From Streptomyces odontomachi (GTDB lineage Bacteria; Actinomycetota; Actinomycetes; Streptomycetales; Streptomycetaceae), in NCBI RefSeq assembly GCF_024435355.1, contig NZ_JAMJWG010000009.1:62001-126000 (forward strand): DNA of 64,000 nucleotides, in the 5' to 3' direction. The number at the start of each line of letters is the position of its first letter. Position 1 is the stretch's first letter. The position numbers and the translations under genes are program-made. Positions 35,599-44,503 of the stretch are shown here, piece by piece. The notes under the pieces were generated by a model. It did not search any database. It was not told the origin of the DNA and was given only the letters and a program-made list of their open reading frames with translations.

Positions 35599-36861
35599 AT
35601 GACCGTCAGCAGGAGGACGCTTCTCGCGGGGGCCGGGGTCGCCGCAGGGAGCGGACTGCTCGCCGCCTGCGGTTCCGACACCGGACGCTCGGACGACTCG
35701 TCCGGTGGCAAGAGCAGCGTCAAGCTCCAGCAGTGGTACCACCAGTACGGGGAGCAGGGCACCGAGGCCGCCGTCAAGCGGTACGCGGCCTCGTACGAGA
35801 AGGCGAACATCAGCGTCCAGTGGCGGCCCGGCAACTACGACCAGCAGGTCGCCGCCGCACTGCTCACCGACTCGGGCCCCGACGTCTTCGAGGGCGGCCC
35901 GAACCTCAACATGATCCAGGGCGGCCAGGTCGTCGACGTCACCGAGCTGCTCGACGGCGTCAAGGACGACTTCAACCCCGGCGTCCTCGAACCCAAGATC
36001 TATCGGGACAAGATCTGGGGCGTTCCGCAGGTCATCGACATGCAGCTGCTCTTCTACCGGAAGAGCATGCTGGCCGACAAGAACATCCGGCCGCCCGAGA
36101 CGCTCGACGAACTCCTCGACGCCGCCCAGGCCCTGACCTCGGACAAGGTCAAGGGGCTCTTCCTCGGCAACGACGGCGGCGCCGCCGTGCTCAACGGCAC
36201 CCCGCTGCACGCCGCGGGCCTTACGTTCGTCACGAAGGACGGCAAGGTCGGCTTCGACGACCCGGCCGCCGCCCGCGCCCTCGGCAAGATCCGCCAGCTG
36301 TACGCGAAGGACACGCTGCTGCTGGGCGCGCCCGCCGACTGGTCGGACCCGTCCGCGTTCATCCAGGGCCTGACCGCCATGCAGTGGTCGGGCCTGTGGG
36401 CGATCCCGCAGGTGCAGAAGGAGCTCGGGGACGACTTCGGCGTGCTGCCGTTCCCGAAGGACGGCACGTCCGGCGCCCCGGCCGTGCCGGTGGGCTCCTA
36501 CGGTTCGGCCGTCAGCGCCCGCAGCAAACACAAGGACGTCGCCAAGGCGTTCGTGAAGTGGCTGTGGGTGGACAACACCGCCGACCAGACCGACTTCGCC
36601 CTCTCCTACGGCTTCCACATCCCGGCCCGCATCTCGCTGGCGAAGAAGGCCGACAAGCTGAAGAAGGGCGCCGCGGCCGACGCGGTGCGCTACGCCACCG
36701 ACCACGGCTTCCCCGATGCACCGCTGCTGTGGACCGACGCCAGCCGCTCCGCCTACCAGGACTCCCTCAGCCGCATCATCAAGGACGGCGCGAACCCGGA
36801 CAGCGAGTTGAGGGGCGTGGTACGGAAGGTCAACGCGGAACTGGCGCGGGTCACCAAGTGA
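35599..36861 (+). CDS. Sugar ABC transporter substrate-binding lipoprotein
   Basis: A 420-residue extracellular solute-binding protein of family 1 (maltose/oligosaccharide type). The N-terminus has twin Arg (R5, R6) and lipobox LLAAC with Cys24, so Tat export and lipid anchoring are likely. WGVPQVIDMQLLFYRKSML and MQWSGLWAIPQ are typical of the family. It captures a sugar outside the cell and hands it to the two permeases behind it. The sugar is not determinable. Confidence 0.93.
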   Translation: MTVSRRTLLAGAGVAAGSGLLAACGSDTGRSDDSSGGKSSVKLQQWYHQYGEQGTEAAVKRYAASYEKANISVQWRPGNYDQQVAAALLTDSGPDVFEGGPNLNMIQGGQVVDVTELLDGVKDDFNPGVLEPKIYRDKIWGVPQVIDMQLLFYRKSMLADKNIRPPETLDELLDAAQALTSDKVKGLFLGNDGGAAVLNGTPLHAAGLTFVTKDGKVGFDDPAAARALGKIRQLYAKDTLLLGAPADWSDPSAFIQGLTAMQWSGLWAIPQVQKELGDDFGVLPFPKDGTSGAPAVPVGSYGSAVSARSKHKDVAKAFVKWLWVDNTADQTDFALSYGFHIPARISLAKKADKLKKGAAADAVRYATDHGFPDAPLLWTDASRSAYQDSLSRIIKDGANPDSELRGVVRKVNAELARVTK

Positions 36862-37769
36862 CCGCCCTGCTCACCCGGGGCCGCACCACCCTCTGGTTCT
36901 GGATCTTCGTCGGGCCGTTCGTGCTGGGCCTCGGCCTCTTCACGTACGTCCCGCTCGCCTGGAGCGTCTACCTCAGCTTCTTCGACGCGCACAACACCGT
37001 CACGCCCGACCACTTCGTCGGGTTCGACAACTACACGTCGATGCTGAGCGACGACGCCTTCACCTCCAGTCTGACGACGTTCATCGCCTTCTCGGCGTTC
37101 ATCGTGCCCACCACGTACGCGCTCGCCCTCGGGCTTGCGCTGATGGTCAACCGGCTGAGGCGCGCCCAGGCGTTCTTCCGGTCGGTGTTCTTCCTGCCCG
37201 CGGCCTGCTCGTATGTGGTCGCGGCGTTGATCTGGAAGATGTCGATCTTCAACGGGGTGCGGTTCGGGCTCGCCAACACGCTGCTCGACTGGTTCGGCGG
37301 CGATCAGATCGCCTGGCTGTCCACGACCGACCCGCCGTGGTACTGGCTGGTCATCGTCACGGTACGGCTCTGGCTCCAGGCCGGTTTCTACATGGTGCTC
37401 TTCCTCGCCGCGCTGCAACGGATCAGCCCCGTGCTGTACGAGGCCGCGGCGGTGGACGGGGCGCGCCCCGGGTGGCAGGTCTTCCGCAACATCACCTTCC
37501 CGCAGCTGCGGGCCACGTCGGTCGCCGTGGTCCTGCTGCTGGTCATCAACGCGTTCCAGGCGTTCGACGAGTTCTACAACCTGCTCTCCCAGACGCACGG
37601 TTACCCGCCGTACGCCCGGCCGCCGCTGGTCTACCTCTACTTCACCGCTCTCGGGGAGGGGCAGAACCTCGGCTACGGCAGCGCGGGCGCGGTCATCCTC
37701 GCACTGATCATCGCGGTGGTGACGCTCGTGCAGTCGCGCTGGTTCGGTCTCGGCAGGAAGGAGGACTGA
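36858..37769 (+). CDS. Sugar ABC transporter permease (MalF type)
   Basis: A 303-residue membrane permease with six helices. It has the EAA-loop motif YEAAAVDGARPGWQVFRNIT that docks the ATPase. Start GTG 36858 overlaps the stop of the binding-protein gene by four bases (GTGA). It lies in the operon binding protein-MalF-MalG. No ATPase gene is present; Streptomyces importers of this kind usually share the MsiK ATPase encoded elsewhere. Confidence 0.94.
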   Translation: MTALLTRGRTTLWFWIFVGPFVLGLGLFTYVPLAWSVYLSFFDAHNTVTPDHFVGFDNYTSMLSDDAFTSSLTTFIAFSAFIVPTTYALALGLALMVNRLRRAQAFFRSVFFLPAACSYVVAALIWKMSIFNGVRFGLANTLLDWFGGDQIAWLSTTDPPWYWLVIVTVRLWLQAGFYMVLFLAALQRISPVLYEAAAVDGARPGWQVFRNITFPQLRATSVAVVLLLVINAFQAFDEFYNLLSQTHGYPPYARPPLVYLYFTALGEGQNLGYGSAGAVILALIIAVVTLVQSRWFGLGRKED

Positions 37770-37774
37770 CGACG

Positions 37775-38773
37775 ATGACGACCTCCGACGCCCAGCCGGG
37801 AGCAGGGGAGGACGCCGGCGCCCGCGGCACCGCGCCGCCCACCACCCGGGCGGGCACCGGACGAGGCACGCCGGCCGGCCGGGTGCCCCGGCCGCGGTCC
37901 GGCGGTGGCCGGGCGGCGCCCCCCGACCCGTTCGGCACCGGCGACGCGCTCGTGCGGGCCGGCCGGGCGGTGCGTCTCGCGCTGCTGATCGCGCTGGCCG
38001 TGGTCTTCCTGGTGCCGTTCTACCTGCTGGTGCGCAACGGCCTGGCCAGCGAGGCGGACATCACCTCGCCCAACTGGACGTTCTTCCCGAGCACCCTGCA
38101 CTGGTCGAACGTCTCGGAGCTGTTCTCGGACACCTCGGTGCCGTTCGCGCGCTCGCTGCTGAACTCCGCGCTGATCGCCGTCCTCACCACGGTCGGCACC
38201 CTGCTGCTGGCCTCACTCGCGGGCTACGGTCTCGCCCGCATCCCCTACCGGCACGCGAACAAGGTCTTCTACGCCATCATCGCCACGATGATGGTGCCGG
38301 CCGCGGTCACCTTCGTGCCGTCGTTCGTGCTGGTCTCGACGCTGGGATGGGTCTCCAGCCTGCGCGGTCTGATCATCCCGACGCTGTTCTCGGCCTTCGC
38401 CTGCTTCATCTTCCGCCAGTACTTCCTGGGGTTCCCGCGCGAGCTGGAGGACGCGGCGCAGGTGGACGGGCTCGACTACTGGCGGGTGTTCTGGCTGATC
38501 GTGGTGCCGAACGCGCGGCCCGTCTTCGCGGCCGTCGGCACCATCGTGTTCATCGGCGCCTGGAACGCGTTCCTGTGGCCGCTGGTCATCGGGCAGGGCC
38601 GTGACGCGTGGACGGTGCAGGTGGCGCTGTCGTCGTTCACCACGGCCCAGGTGATCCGGCTGCACGAGCTGTTCATCGCGGCTGCCGTATCGATCCTGCC
38701 GCTGCTGGTGGTGTTCCTGTTCTTCCAACGGTGGATCGTGGCGGGGGTGGAGCGGAGCGGGATCGACGACTGA
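37775..38773 (+). CDS. Sugar ABC transporter permease (MalG type)
   Basis: A 332-residue permease with six helices after a 60-residue low-complexity cytosolic start. Its EAA loop reads ELEDAAQVDGLDYWRVFWLI. The ATG at 37775 lies 11 bases after aaggagg, which ends the previous gene. It forms a heterodimer with the MalF-type permease. The long Gly/Pro/Arg-rich N-terminus is unusual but common in high-GC permeases. Confidence 0.93.
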   Translation: MTTSDAQPGAGEDAGARGTAPPTTRAGTGRGTPAGRVPRPRSGGGRAAPPDPFGTGDALVRAGRAVRLALLIALAVVFLVPFYLLVRNGLASEADITSPNWTFFPSTLHWSNVSELFSDTSVPFARSLLNSALIAVLTTVGTLLLASLAGYGLARIPYRHANKVFYAIIATMMVPAAVTFVPSFVLVSTLGWVSSLRGLIIPTLFSAFACFIFRQYFLGFPRELEDAAQVDGLDYWRVFWLIVVPNARPVFAAVGTIVFIGAWNAFLWPLVIGQGRDAWTVQVALSSFTTAQVIRLHELFIAAAVSILPLLVVFLFFQRWIVAGVERSGIDD

Positions 38774-38830
38774 GCCGCCGGGGCCGGGTGGTGGTGCCTG
38801 CGCGTTGCCCGCCGCTGCGATGATGGGGGC

Positions 38831-39448
38831 ATGTCCGCTGGTGGAGCCAAGGCGTCCGCGTCCCGGGGTTACGCGAAGGGGCGTGCGCGCCGAGCGCAGA
38901 TCGTCGAGGCGGCGGCCGCGGTGTACGCGGACGTCGGGTACGACGGCGCCTCGTTGCGGGAGATCGCGAAACGGGCCGGGCTCAGCCATGTCGGGCTGCT
39001 CTACTACTTCCCCGACCGCGAGGCGCTGCTGGCCGCCGTGCTGGAGCGGCGTGACGAGCAGGACGCGGCACGGATCGGGCCGGAGGCGTCCTCGCCGATG
39101 GCGGTGCTGCGGCTGCTGCTGGGCCTGGCCGACCACAACGCGCGTCATCCGGCGATGGTCGAGCTGTATGTGCGCCTGGCGGCCGAGGCGTGCGCCGACG
39201 AGCACCCGGCGCACGGGTACTTCATCCGGCACTACGCCGACACGCGCGACTACGTGCACCGTGCCCTGCTCGAGTTGGCGGAGCAGGGGCGGCTGCGGGA
39301 CGGGGTGGACCCCCGGGCCGCTGCGGTGGGCTTCGTGGCGCTGATGGACGGATTGCAGGTGCAGTGGCTGACCAGCCCGGACGAGGTGGACATGGTCGCG
39401 GCACTGCGGATCTTCGTGCAGCAGCTCCTCACGGAGCCCCTGGAGTAG
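38831..39448 (+). CDS. TetR-family regulator
   Basis: A 205-residue TetR repressor. Its helix-turn-helix covers about residues 20-65 (IVEAAAAVYADVGYDGASL, then AKRAGLSHVGLLYYFPDREA). It lies 57 bases behind the sugar ABC operon in the same direction, so it could regulate it or be carried with it; sugar operons more often use LacI or ROK proteins, so this is weak. Its 3' end overlaps the convergent MATE gene by 20 bases. Confidence 0.88.
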   Translation: MSAGGAKASASRGYAKGRARRAQIVEAAAAVYADVGYDGASLREIAKRAGLSHVGLLYYFPDREALLAAVLERRDEQDAARIGPEASSPMAVLRLLLGLADHNARHPAMVELYVRLAAEACADEHPAHGYFIRHYADTRDYVHRALLELAEQGRLRDGVDPRAAAVGFVALMDGLQVQWLTSPDEVDMVAALRIFVQQLLTEPLE

Positions 39449-40793
39449 CCCACGGCGGGCGCAGCCGCCAAAGCAGGAGGAGGGCGACGGCGGCCGTGGC
39501 CAGTTCGCCGGTGGCGAGTCCCGCCCAGACGCCGCCGGCGCCCAGCCGGCCGAGGCCCGCGATCAGGGGAACCTTGATCAGCAGCAGCGTGCCGACGGAC
39601 AGCAGGTAGGCGGGTGCGGGGCGGCCCAGCGACTGGAAGTAGGCCGCCACGAGCGGGGCGAGTCCCGCCACGCCCAGGCCGAGCGCGATGACGCGCAGCG
39701 CGCGTTGTGCGGTGGCGGTGGTGTCGGGGTCGTTGAGGAACAACCCGACCAGGGGGCCGGCCAGCAGTGCGAGCGCCACCGCCGTGAGCAGTCCGTACAG
39801 CAGGGAGCCGAGCAGGGCGAGGTTGCGGGCGCGCAGCACCCGGGCGGTCAGGCTACGGCCGGCGTTGTAGCCCACGATGGGTTGCAGGCCCTGGCTGATG
39901 CCGGTGTGCGGCATCATCACGAAGACCTGGAGGCGAGCGCAGACGGCGTAGGCGGCCAGGGCCGTCGCGGTGCCGGTGGCCGCGAGGGTGGCGTTGACGA
40001 GGACGGCGAGCAGCGTGACGCCCGCTCCCGCCAGGAACGAGGGCAGGCCGACGCCGAGCAGGGCACGCACCGTCGGACCGTGCGGCAGCAGCTCGTCGAG
40101 CCCGATGCGGTACGGGCGTTGCCGTTGCCCGAAGAAGAACCACAGGCTCATCGCCGCGGAGACCGTCTGCCCGCCGACGGTGCCGAGCGCGGCGCCGCGT
40201 ATCCCCATGCCGAACCCGAAGATCAGCAGCGGATCGAGGGTGATCTGCACGCTGACCGGCACCAGCCACAGCAGCGTCGAAAAGCCCATCCGGCCCTCGG
40301 CCCGCACCAGGCTGGAGAACCCGGTCGACACGAGTGCCCCGCACAGCAGCACCTCCGCGTAGGGGCGTGCGCTGGCGTGCAGCGGGCCGCGGGCACCGAG
40401 CACCGTCAGCAGCGGGTCCAGGAACGTCAGGCCGAGGACGGTGGTGGCGGCGGCGCAGAGCCAGAACAGGGTGAAGGCATTGCCCGCGGCCCGGGCCGCC
40501 GCCTGCCGGTCTGAGGCGCCCAGGGCACGGGAGACCAGGGACGCGCCGCCCGCGCCGACCGTGGTCGACAGCGCGCCGAGCAACAGCAGCAGCGGGGCGG
40601 CCAGGTTGACCGCCGCCATCGCCGAGTCGCCCACGCCGTGCCCCACGAACCAGGCGTTGGTCAGCGCGTAGCAGCCGTACACGCCGGCCGCTGCCGTGGT
40701 CTGGGTACAGGCCCGCCACAGCAGCCGGCCGACCGGTTGGGCGCCCAGCCGGGCGGTGTGATCGGTGGTGCGTGTGGTGCGGGCGGCCGTCAC
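39429..40793 (-). CDS. MATE-family efflux transporter
   Basis: A 454-residue, 12-helix multidrug and toxin extrusion protein, driven by Na+ or H+. Two homologous halves are seen (for example GAGGASLVSRALGASDRQAA in half one and MPHTGISQGLQPIVGYNAG in half two), both standard MATE marks. GTG 40793 overlaps the stop of the kinase-fold gene by four bases, so the two are co-translated. Longer in-frame sequence upstream belongs to that gene's shadow. The substrate is unknown. Confidence 0.9.
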   Translation of the reverse strand: MTAARTTRTTDHTARLGAQPVGRLLWRACTQTTAAAGVYGCYALTNAWFVGHGVGDSAMAAVNLAAPLLLLLGALSTTVGAGGASLVSRALGASDRQAAARAAGNAFTLFWLCAAATTVLGLTFLDPLLTVLGARGPLHASARPYAEVLLCGALVSTGFSSLVRAEGRMGFSTLLWLVPVSVQITLDPLLIFGFGMGIRGAALGTVGGQTVSAAMSLWFFFGQRQRPYRIGLDELLPHGPTVRALLGVGLPSFLAGAGVTLLAVLVNATLAATGTATALAAYAVCARLQVFVMMPHTGISQGLQPIVGYNAGRSLTARVLRARNLALLGSLLYGLLTAVALALLAGPLVGLFLNDPDTTATAQRALRVIALGLGVAGLAPLVAAYFQSLGRPAPAYLLSVGTLLLIKVPLIAGLGRLGAGGVWAGLATGELATAAVALLLLWRLRPPWATPGAP

Positions 40794-41776
40794 CGGCGGG
40801 GGTGTCCGAGCAGCGCCATGGCCTCGTCGAGCCGGCTGCGGGCCCAGTCGTACTGCCGGGTGTCGGTGTGCCCGCGGTAGACGGTCTCGATCACCATGAT
40901 CAGGACCAGGTGGAGGCCGTACAGGCGGCGCCGCACCACTTGCGTCGGGGTCAGCTCGGGATGTCCGTAACCGCGCATGAAGGCACGGGCGTCGCCGAAG
41001 GCGGCCAGCTGGGAGCCGGCGAAACCGGCCTCGATCAGCGGGTCGCCGTAGAAGGCACGCTCGTGGTCGATGATGCAGACGATCCGGCCGTCCCTGACCA
41101 TGACGTTGCCGTCCCACAGGTCCCACTCGACCAGGCGCGGTTCGGTCACCTCGTCGAGGCACGCGGCGTGCTCGGCCAGGACCGCGCGGACGACGTCGTA
41201 GTCCCAGCCCAGCTCGACGCTGCGCCGTTCGCCGTTGACGAGGACGTCCTCGACCATGCCGGTGAACACCCGCCGCCAGCTCGGATCACCCGGCCCGGCG
41301 AGGGGGCCGAAACCGCTGCCGCGGATGGAGTTCAGCTCCCGGTTGGCCGCCCCGAGCTGTGCCATGTAGGCGTCGCGCTCGGCGGTGGGGAGCTGATCGG
41401 CGATGATGCCGAGGTTGTCGGCGTCGACGTACGGCATGAAGAAGTAGTCCGCGTCGCACAGCTCGTGGCTGCGGTCCGCGAAGTCGACGGCCGGGACCGG
41501 CACGGATGTCTGCGTGCGGATCAGGTCCAGCGTCGTGAGCTCGATCGACATGGCGCCGCGTTCGTAGGTCATCACCTCCACACCGGGCGGTGGGGCGACC
41601 TTCAGGACGACCTCGGCGCCGTCGCGCAGCCGGATGCGGTAGGCGACGTTGAACCAGCCGTGCCCCAGCTCGTCCGCCCATCCCTCGCCGGTGGGGACGC
41701 GGTCGGCTCCGTAGGCGCGCTCGATCATGGCCTGGAGCGTGGTGGGCGACTGCCTGTTCTTGGTGATGCTCTCCAA
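40790..41776 (-). CDS. Kinase-fold phosphotransferase (APH family), variant Brenner motif
   Basis: A 328-residue protein of the aminoglycoside phosphotransferase/choline kinase fold. The catalytic loop reads EWDLWDGN, with Asp219 and Asn224 kept but Glu217 replacing the usual His of HxD. Mg-binding Asp237 is in CIIDHERAFYGDP. The lysine for ATP is in VVLKVAPP. The pocket may phosphorylate a small hydroxyl substrate. It is coupled to the MATE exporter by a GTGA overlap, which suggests modification plus export of one compound (inference). Confidence 0.85.
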   Translation of the reverse strand: MESITKNRQSPTTLQAMIERAYGADRVPTGEGWADELGHGWFNVAYRIRLRDGAEVVLKVAPPPGVEVMTYERGAMSIELTTLDLIRTQTSVPVPAVDFADRSHELCDADYFFMPYVDADNLGIIADQLPTAERDAYMAQLGAANRELNSIRGSGFGPLAGPGDPSWRRVFTGMVEDVLVNGERRSVELGWDYDVVRAVLAEHAACLDEVTEPRLVEWDLWDGNVMVRDGRIVCIIDHERAFYGDPLIEAGFAGSQLAAFGDARAFMRGYGHPELTPTQVVRRRLYGLHLVLIMVIETVYRGHTDTRQYDWARSRLDEAMALLGHPRR

Positions 41777-41894
41777 CGCCCTGTCCTTACGTCATCGAGG
41801 GATTCCCGGTGCCTGCCGGTGTGCCGCCGCCGGGCATCGGTCACGCCGACGGGCCCGTGCTCCGGGCTCGGTTGGGGTGCACGACCAAATACTT

Positions 41895-41904
41895 ACCACG
41901 TGGT
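41895..41904. promoter_or_regulatory. 10-bp palindrome upstream of the kinase-MATE pair
   Basis: accacgtggt is a perfect 10-bp palindrome in the 225-base spacer 41777-42001, about 120 bases before the kinase ATG and near AT-rich bases that could be its promoter. No other gene is seen in this spacer. Confidence 0.4.
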
Positions 41905-42001
41905 CGAAATTCTCTCCAGACGCCGGGACGCCTCCCGGGACCGGCCCGGCAGGGAACCCGGCCGGTCCCGGAGAGGTGCTCGCCGCGTCGCAGGCCGTGC
42001 C

Positions 42002-42820
42002 TCAGGCCGAAATCCCCCCGTCCAGCACCAGGTCGGTCCCGACGACCGACGCCGCGGCGTCCGACGCCAGGTACAGCACCGCGGCGGCGACCTCGTCCGG
42101 CGTGGTGAGCCGGCCCAGCGGCGACATGTGCTTCATGCGCTCCGTGCGAGCGTCCTCGCTCTCGCCCGGCGCCAGTGACATGGGGGTCTCGGCCGGCCCT
42201 GGGCTGACCGCGTTGACGCGGATGCCGGCGTCGATGACATCGAGCGCTGCGGTCCTGGTCAGTGCGGAGACCGCGGCCTTGGAGGCGATGTAGGCGGCGA
42301 GGCCGCGGCGTCGGGCGTGTGCCCCGAAGGCGGAGGAGAGGTTGACCACGGCACCGCCGCCGTCCCTGCGCATCCGCTCGATCTCGTACTTCATGCACAG
42401 CCACACGCCGGTGACGTTGGTGCGCTGGACCCGCTCCCACTCGCGCTCGTCGATGCGGTCGACGGGGCCCAGGCCGCCCAGCACGCCGGCGCTGTTCACC
42501 GCCACGTCCAGCCGGCCGTGCTGCGCCACCGCGGTCGCCACCATGGCCCGGACGTCCGCGGCCACGGTCACGTCGGTGACCGCGGCGCGCGCCGTGCCGC
42601 CGGCCTGCTCGATCAGCGTCACCGTCTCGGCCAGTGCGGCCTCGTTCCGCCCGGCCACCACCACCCGGGCCCCCTCGGCCGCCAGGCCGCGCGCCACGAC
42701 GCGGCCGAGGCCCCCGCCCGCGCCGGTGACCAGGGCGGACCTACCGGTGAAGCGGGTGGCGGTCGGGACGGGAGCTAAGGCGCCGGATGGGTCTTGTGGG
42801 GCTGCTGGCGGGTTGGGCAT
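42002..42820 (-). CDS. SDR-family oxidoreductase
   Basis: A 272-residue short-chain dehydrogenase/reductase. The cofactor motif TGAGGGLG is at residues 33-40, NSAG follows, the catalytic Ser lies in VNLSSAFG, and the catalytic Tyr/Lys are in YIASK. The C-terminal GTDLVLDGGISA is typical of FabG-like members. ATG 42820 adds a 25-residue Pro/Ala-rich lead. It is divergent from the MarR gene at 42976, which may control it. Confidence 0.93.
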   Translation of the reverse strand: MPNPPAAPQDPSGALAPVPTATRFTGRSALVTGAGGGLGRVVARGLAAEGARVVVAGRNEAALAETVTLIEQAGGTARAAVTDVTVAADVRAMVATAVAQHGRLDVAVNSAGVLGGLGPVDRIDEREWERVQRTNVTGVWLCMKYEIERMRRDGGGAVVNLSSAFGAHARRRGLAAYIASKAAVSALTRTAALDVIDAGIRVNAVSPGPAETPMSLAPGESEDARTERMKHMSPLGRLTTPDEVAAAVLYLASDAAASVVGTDLVLDGGISA

Positions 42821-42957
42821 CTCGGCTCCGGAGGGGGTTCGTGGGGGCTGGGACCGGTGCGGTCGGGCCGCTGGCGCGACGGCACGAGCAGATCATCCCT
42901 CATCGGCGAATCATCGGTGAACCGTTGGGGAAACCGTCCTTGCCCAATCATGTACAG

Positions 42958-42980
42958 TGCATGCTAGTATGCAGCATGCA
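42958..42980. promoter_or_regulatory. Inverted repeat covering the MarR start codon
   Basis: tgcatgc (42958-42964) and gcatgca (42974-42980) are exact inverted repeats with a nine-base spacer; the ATG at 42976 is inside the second arm. A tagtat hexamer (42965-42970) fills part of the spacer. This fits an autorepressor operator of the MarR type. Confidence 0.65.
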
Positions 42981-43515
42981 TGATTCAGATCGAGTGGCCA
43001 ACCTGCTGGGGGCCGCCGCGCTGGTGCTCACCGACCTGACGGTCGGCGGAGCCACCGAGGCGGCCGGACTGAGCGTCAGCGGCGCCGCGGCACTGGTGAC
43101 GCTGACCGCCCAACCGGGAGTGAGCGTGACCGAGCTCGGTCGCCGGGTCGGCCTGAGCCAGTCGGCGGCGGCCCGCATGGTGGACTCGTTGCAGGCCGAC
43201 GGCCTGGTGGAGCGCAAGCCCAACCCGTACAGCCGGAACTGGGTGACGGTCCATCCGACCGCTGCCGGCCGCCGCACGGCGCGCCGGCTGCTCACCGCGC
43301 GCAGCCGCCCGCTGGCCGACGCCGTCGCCGCCCTCGACGACGGCGAGCAGGGCGAACTGTCCCGGCTGCTCGCGAAGATGCTGGAACGCCTCTACGAGAA
43401 CGTCGGCAACGCCCAGTACATGTGCCGGCTGTGCGACCGCGGCTGCTGCCGTGCGGCGGGCTCGACGTGTCCGGTCGGCGCGGCCGAGGACCGCGGCGCC
43501 GAACCGTCCGACTGA
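42976..43515 (+). CDS. MarR-family regulator with Cys-rich C-terminus
   Basis: A 179-residue MarR winged-helix protein. The recognition helix is in LGRRVGLSQSAAARMVDSLQ, and the wing is PNPYSRNWVTVHP. Beyond the usual MarR length, the tail has five cysteines: C150, C153, C157, C158 and C165 (YMCRLCDRGCCRA then STCPV). These could bind a metal or sense redox state. ATG 42976 lies inside a palindrome, implying autoregulation. It is divergent from the SDR gene and 108 bases ahead of the hydrolase. Confidence 0.88.
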   Translation: MHDSDRVANLLGAAALVLTDLTVGGATEAAGLSVSGAAALVTLTAQPGVSVTELGRRVGLSQSAAARMVDSLQADGLVERKPNPYSRNWVTVHPTAAGRRTARRLLTARSRPLADAVAALDDGEQGELSRLLAKMLERLYENVGNAQYMCRLCDRGCCRAAGSTCPVGAAEDRGAEPSD

Positions 43516-43623
43516 CCGGGCACCCGACGACGGACGACCGCCCCGGTCACCGGCGTGCGCAGGGGCGCAGCGGCACAGGGACGCAGGCACTCAGGCAGAA
43601 GACGAGGACCGAAGGACCGCATC

Positions 43624-44463
43624 ATGACGAACTGGCAGTTGACCCGCACCTACGACAGCCCGTCGGGCACGGTCCGCTGGGACCGCTTCGGCTCCGGCCC
43701 CGGCGACCCCGTCGTGCTGCTGCACGGCACGCCGTTCTCCTCGTACGTCTGGCGCGAGGTGGCACGCTCGCTGGCCGGCTGCCACCCGGTGTACGTCTGG
43801 GACATGCCCGGCTACGGGCAGTCGGAGAAGTCGGAGCGGCAGGACATCTCGCTGGCCGCGCAGGTCGACGTCTTCACCGGCCTGCTGGACCACTGGGGGC
43901 TGATCCGCCCGCTCGTGGTGGCCCATGACTTCGGCGGGGCCGTGGCACTGGGCGCGCATCTGCTGTACGGGGTGCCCTACCGGCAGCTCGCCCTGGTGGA
44001 CGTGGTGGCCCTGGCGCCGTGGGGCAGCACGTTCTTCCGGCAGGTGGGCGAGCACGGCGAGGCCTTCGAAGCCCTGCCGCCGCGGATGCACGCGGCCCTG
44101 CTACGGGAGTACATCAGCTCGGCGAGCAGCCCCGGGCTGCGGCCGGCGGACCTGGAAGCGCTGACCCGGCCCTGGCTGGCCGCCGGCGGACAGGCCGCGT
44201 TCTACCGCCAGATCGCGGTACGCAACGGCGACCAGGCGTACACGGACAAGATGGCGAACCGCTACGACACGATCGACCTGCCCGTGCTGGTGTGCTGGGG
44301 CGAGGGCGACGACTGGATTCCCCTGGACCGGGGCCGCGAACTCGCCGCCCGTATCCCGGACGCCCGGCTGCACACCCTGCCGGCCGCCGGCCACCTGGCC
44401 CCGATGGACGCGCCCGCCGAACTCGCCACGGCCCTGCTCGCGTTCCTGAGCGACGCGGAGTGA
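43624..44463 (+). CDS. Alpha/beta hydrolase with Asp nucleophile
   Basis: A 279-residue alpha/beta hydrolase. The oxyanion segment LLHGTPFSS is near residue 32-40. The nucleophile elbow reads VAHDFGG with Asp102 in place of Ser, as in haloalkane dehalogenases and epoxide hydrolases. The acid is in GEGDDW (about residue 229) and the base is His257 in AAGHLAP. No cap-domain marker is strong enough to tell dehalogenase from epoxide hydrolase. It follows the Cys-rich MarR gene and is possibly controlled by it. It is convergent with the kinase-fold gene at 44504. Confidence 0.87.
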   Translation: MTNWQLTRTYDSPSGTVRWDRFGSGPGDPVVLLHGTPFSSYVWREVARSLAGCHPVYVWDMPGYGQSEKSERQDISLAAQVDVFTGLLDHWGLIRPLVVAHDFGGAVALGAHLLYGVPYRQLALVDVVALAPWGSTFFRQVGEHGEAFEALPPRMHAALLREYISSASSPGLRPADLEALTRPWLAAGGQAAFYRQIAVRNGDQAYTDKMANRYDTIDLPVLVCWGEGDDWIPLDRGRELAARIPDARLHTLPAAGHLAPMDAPAELATALLAFLSDAE

Positions 44464-44503
44464 GGCAGTCGGCGCCGCCCCGGCGTGCGGCTCCTTCCCT
44501 GCC

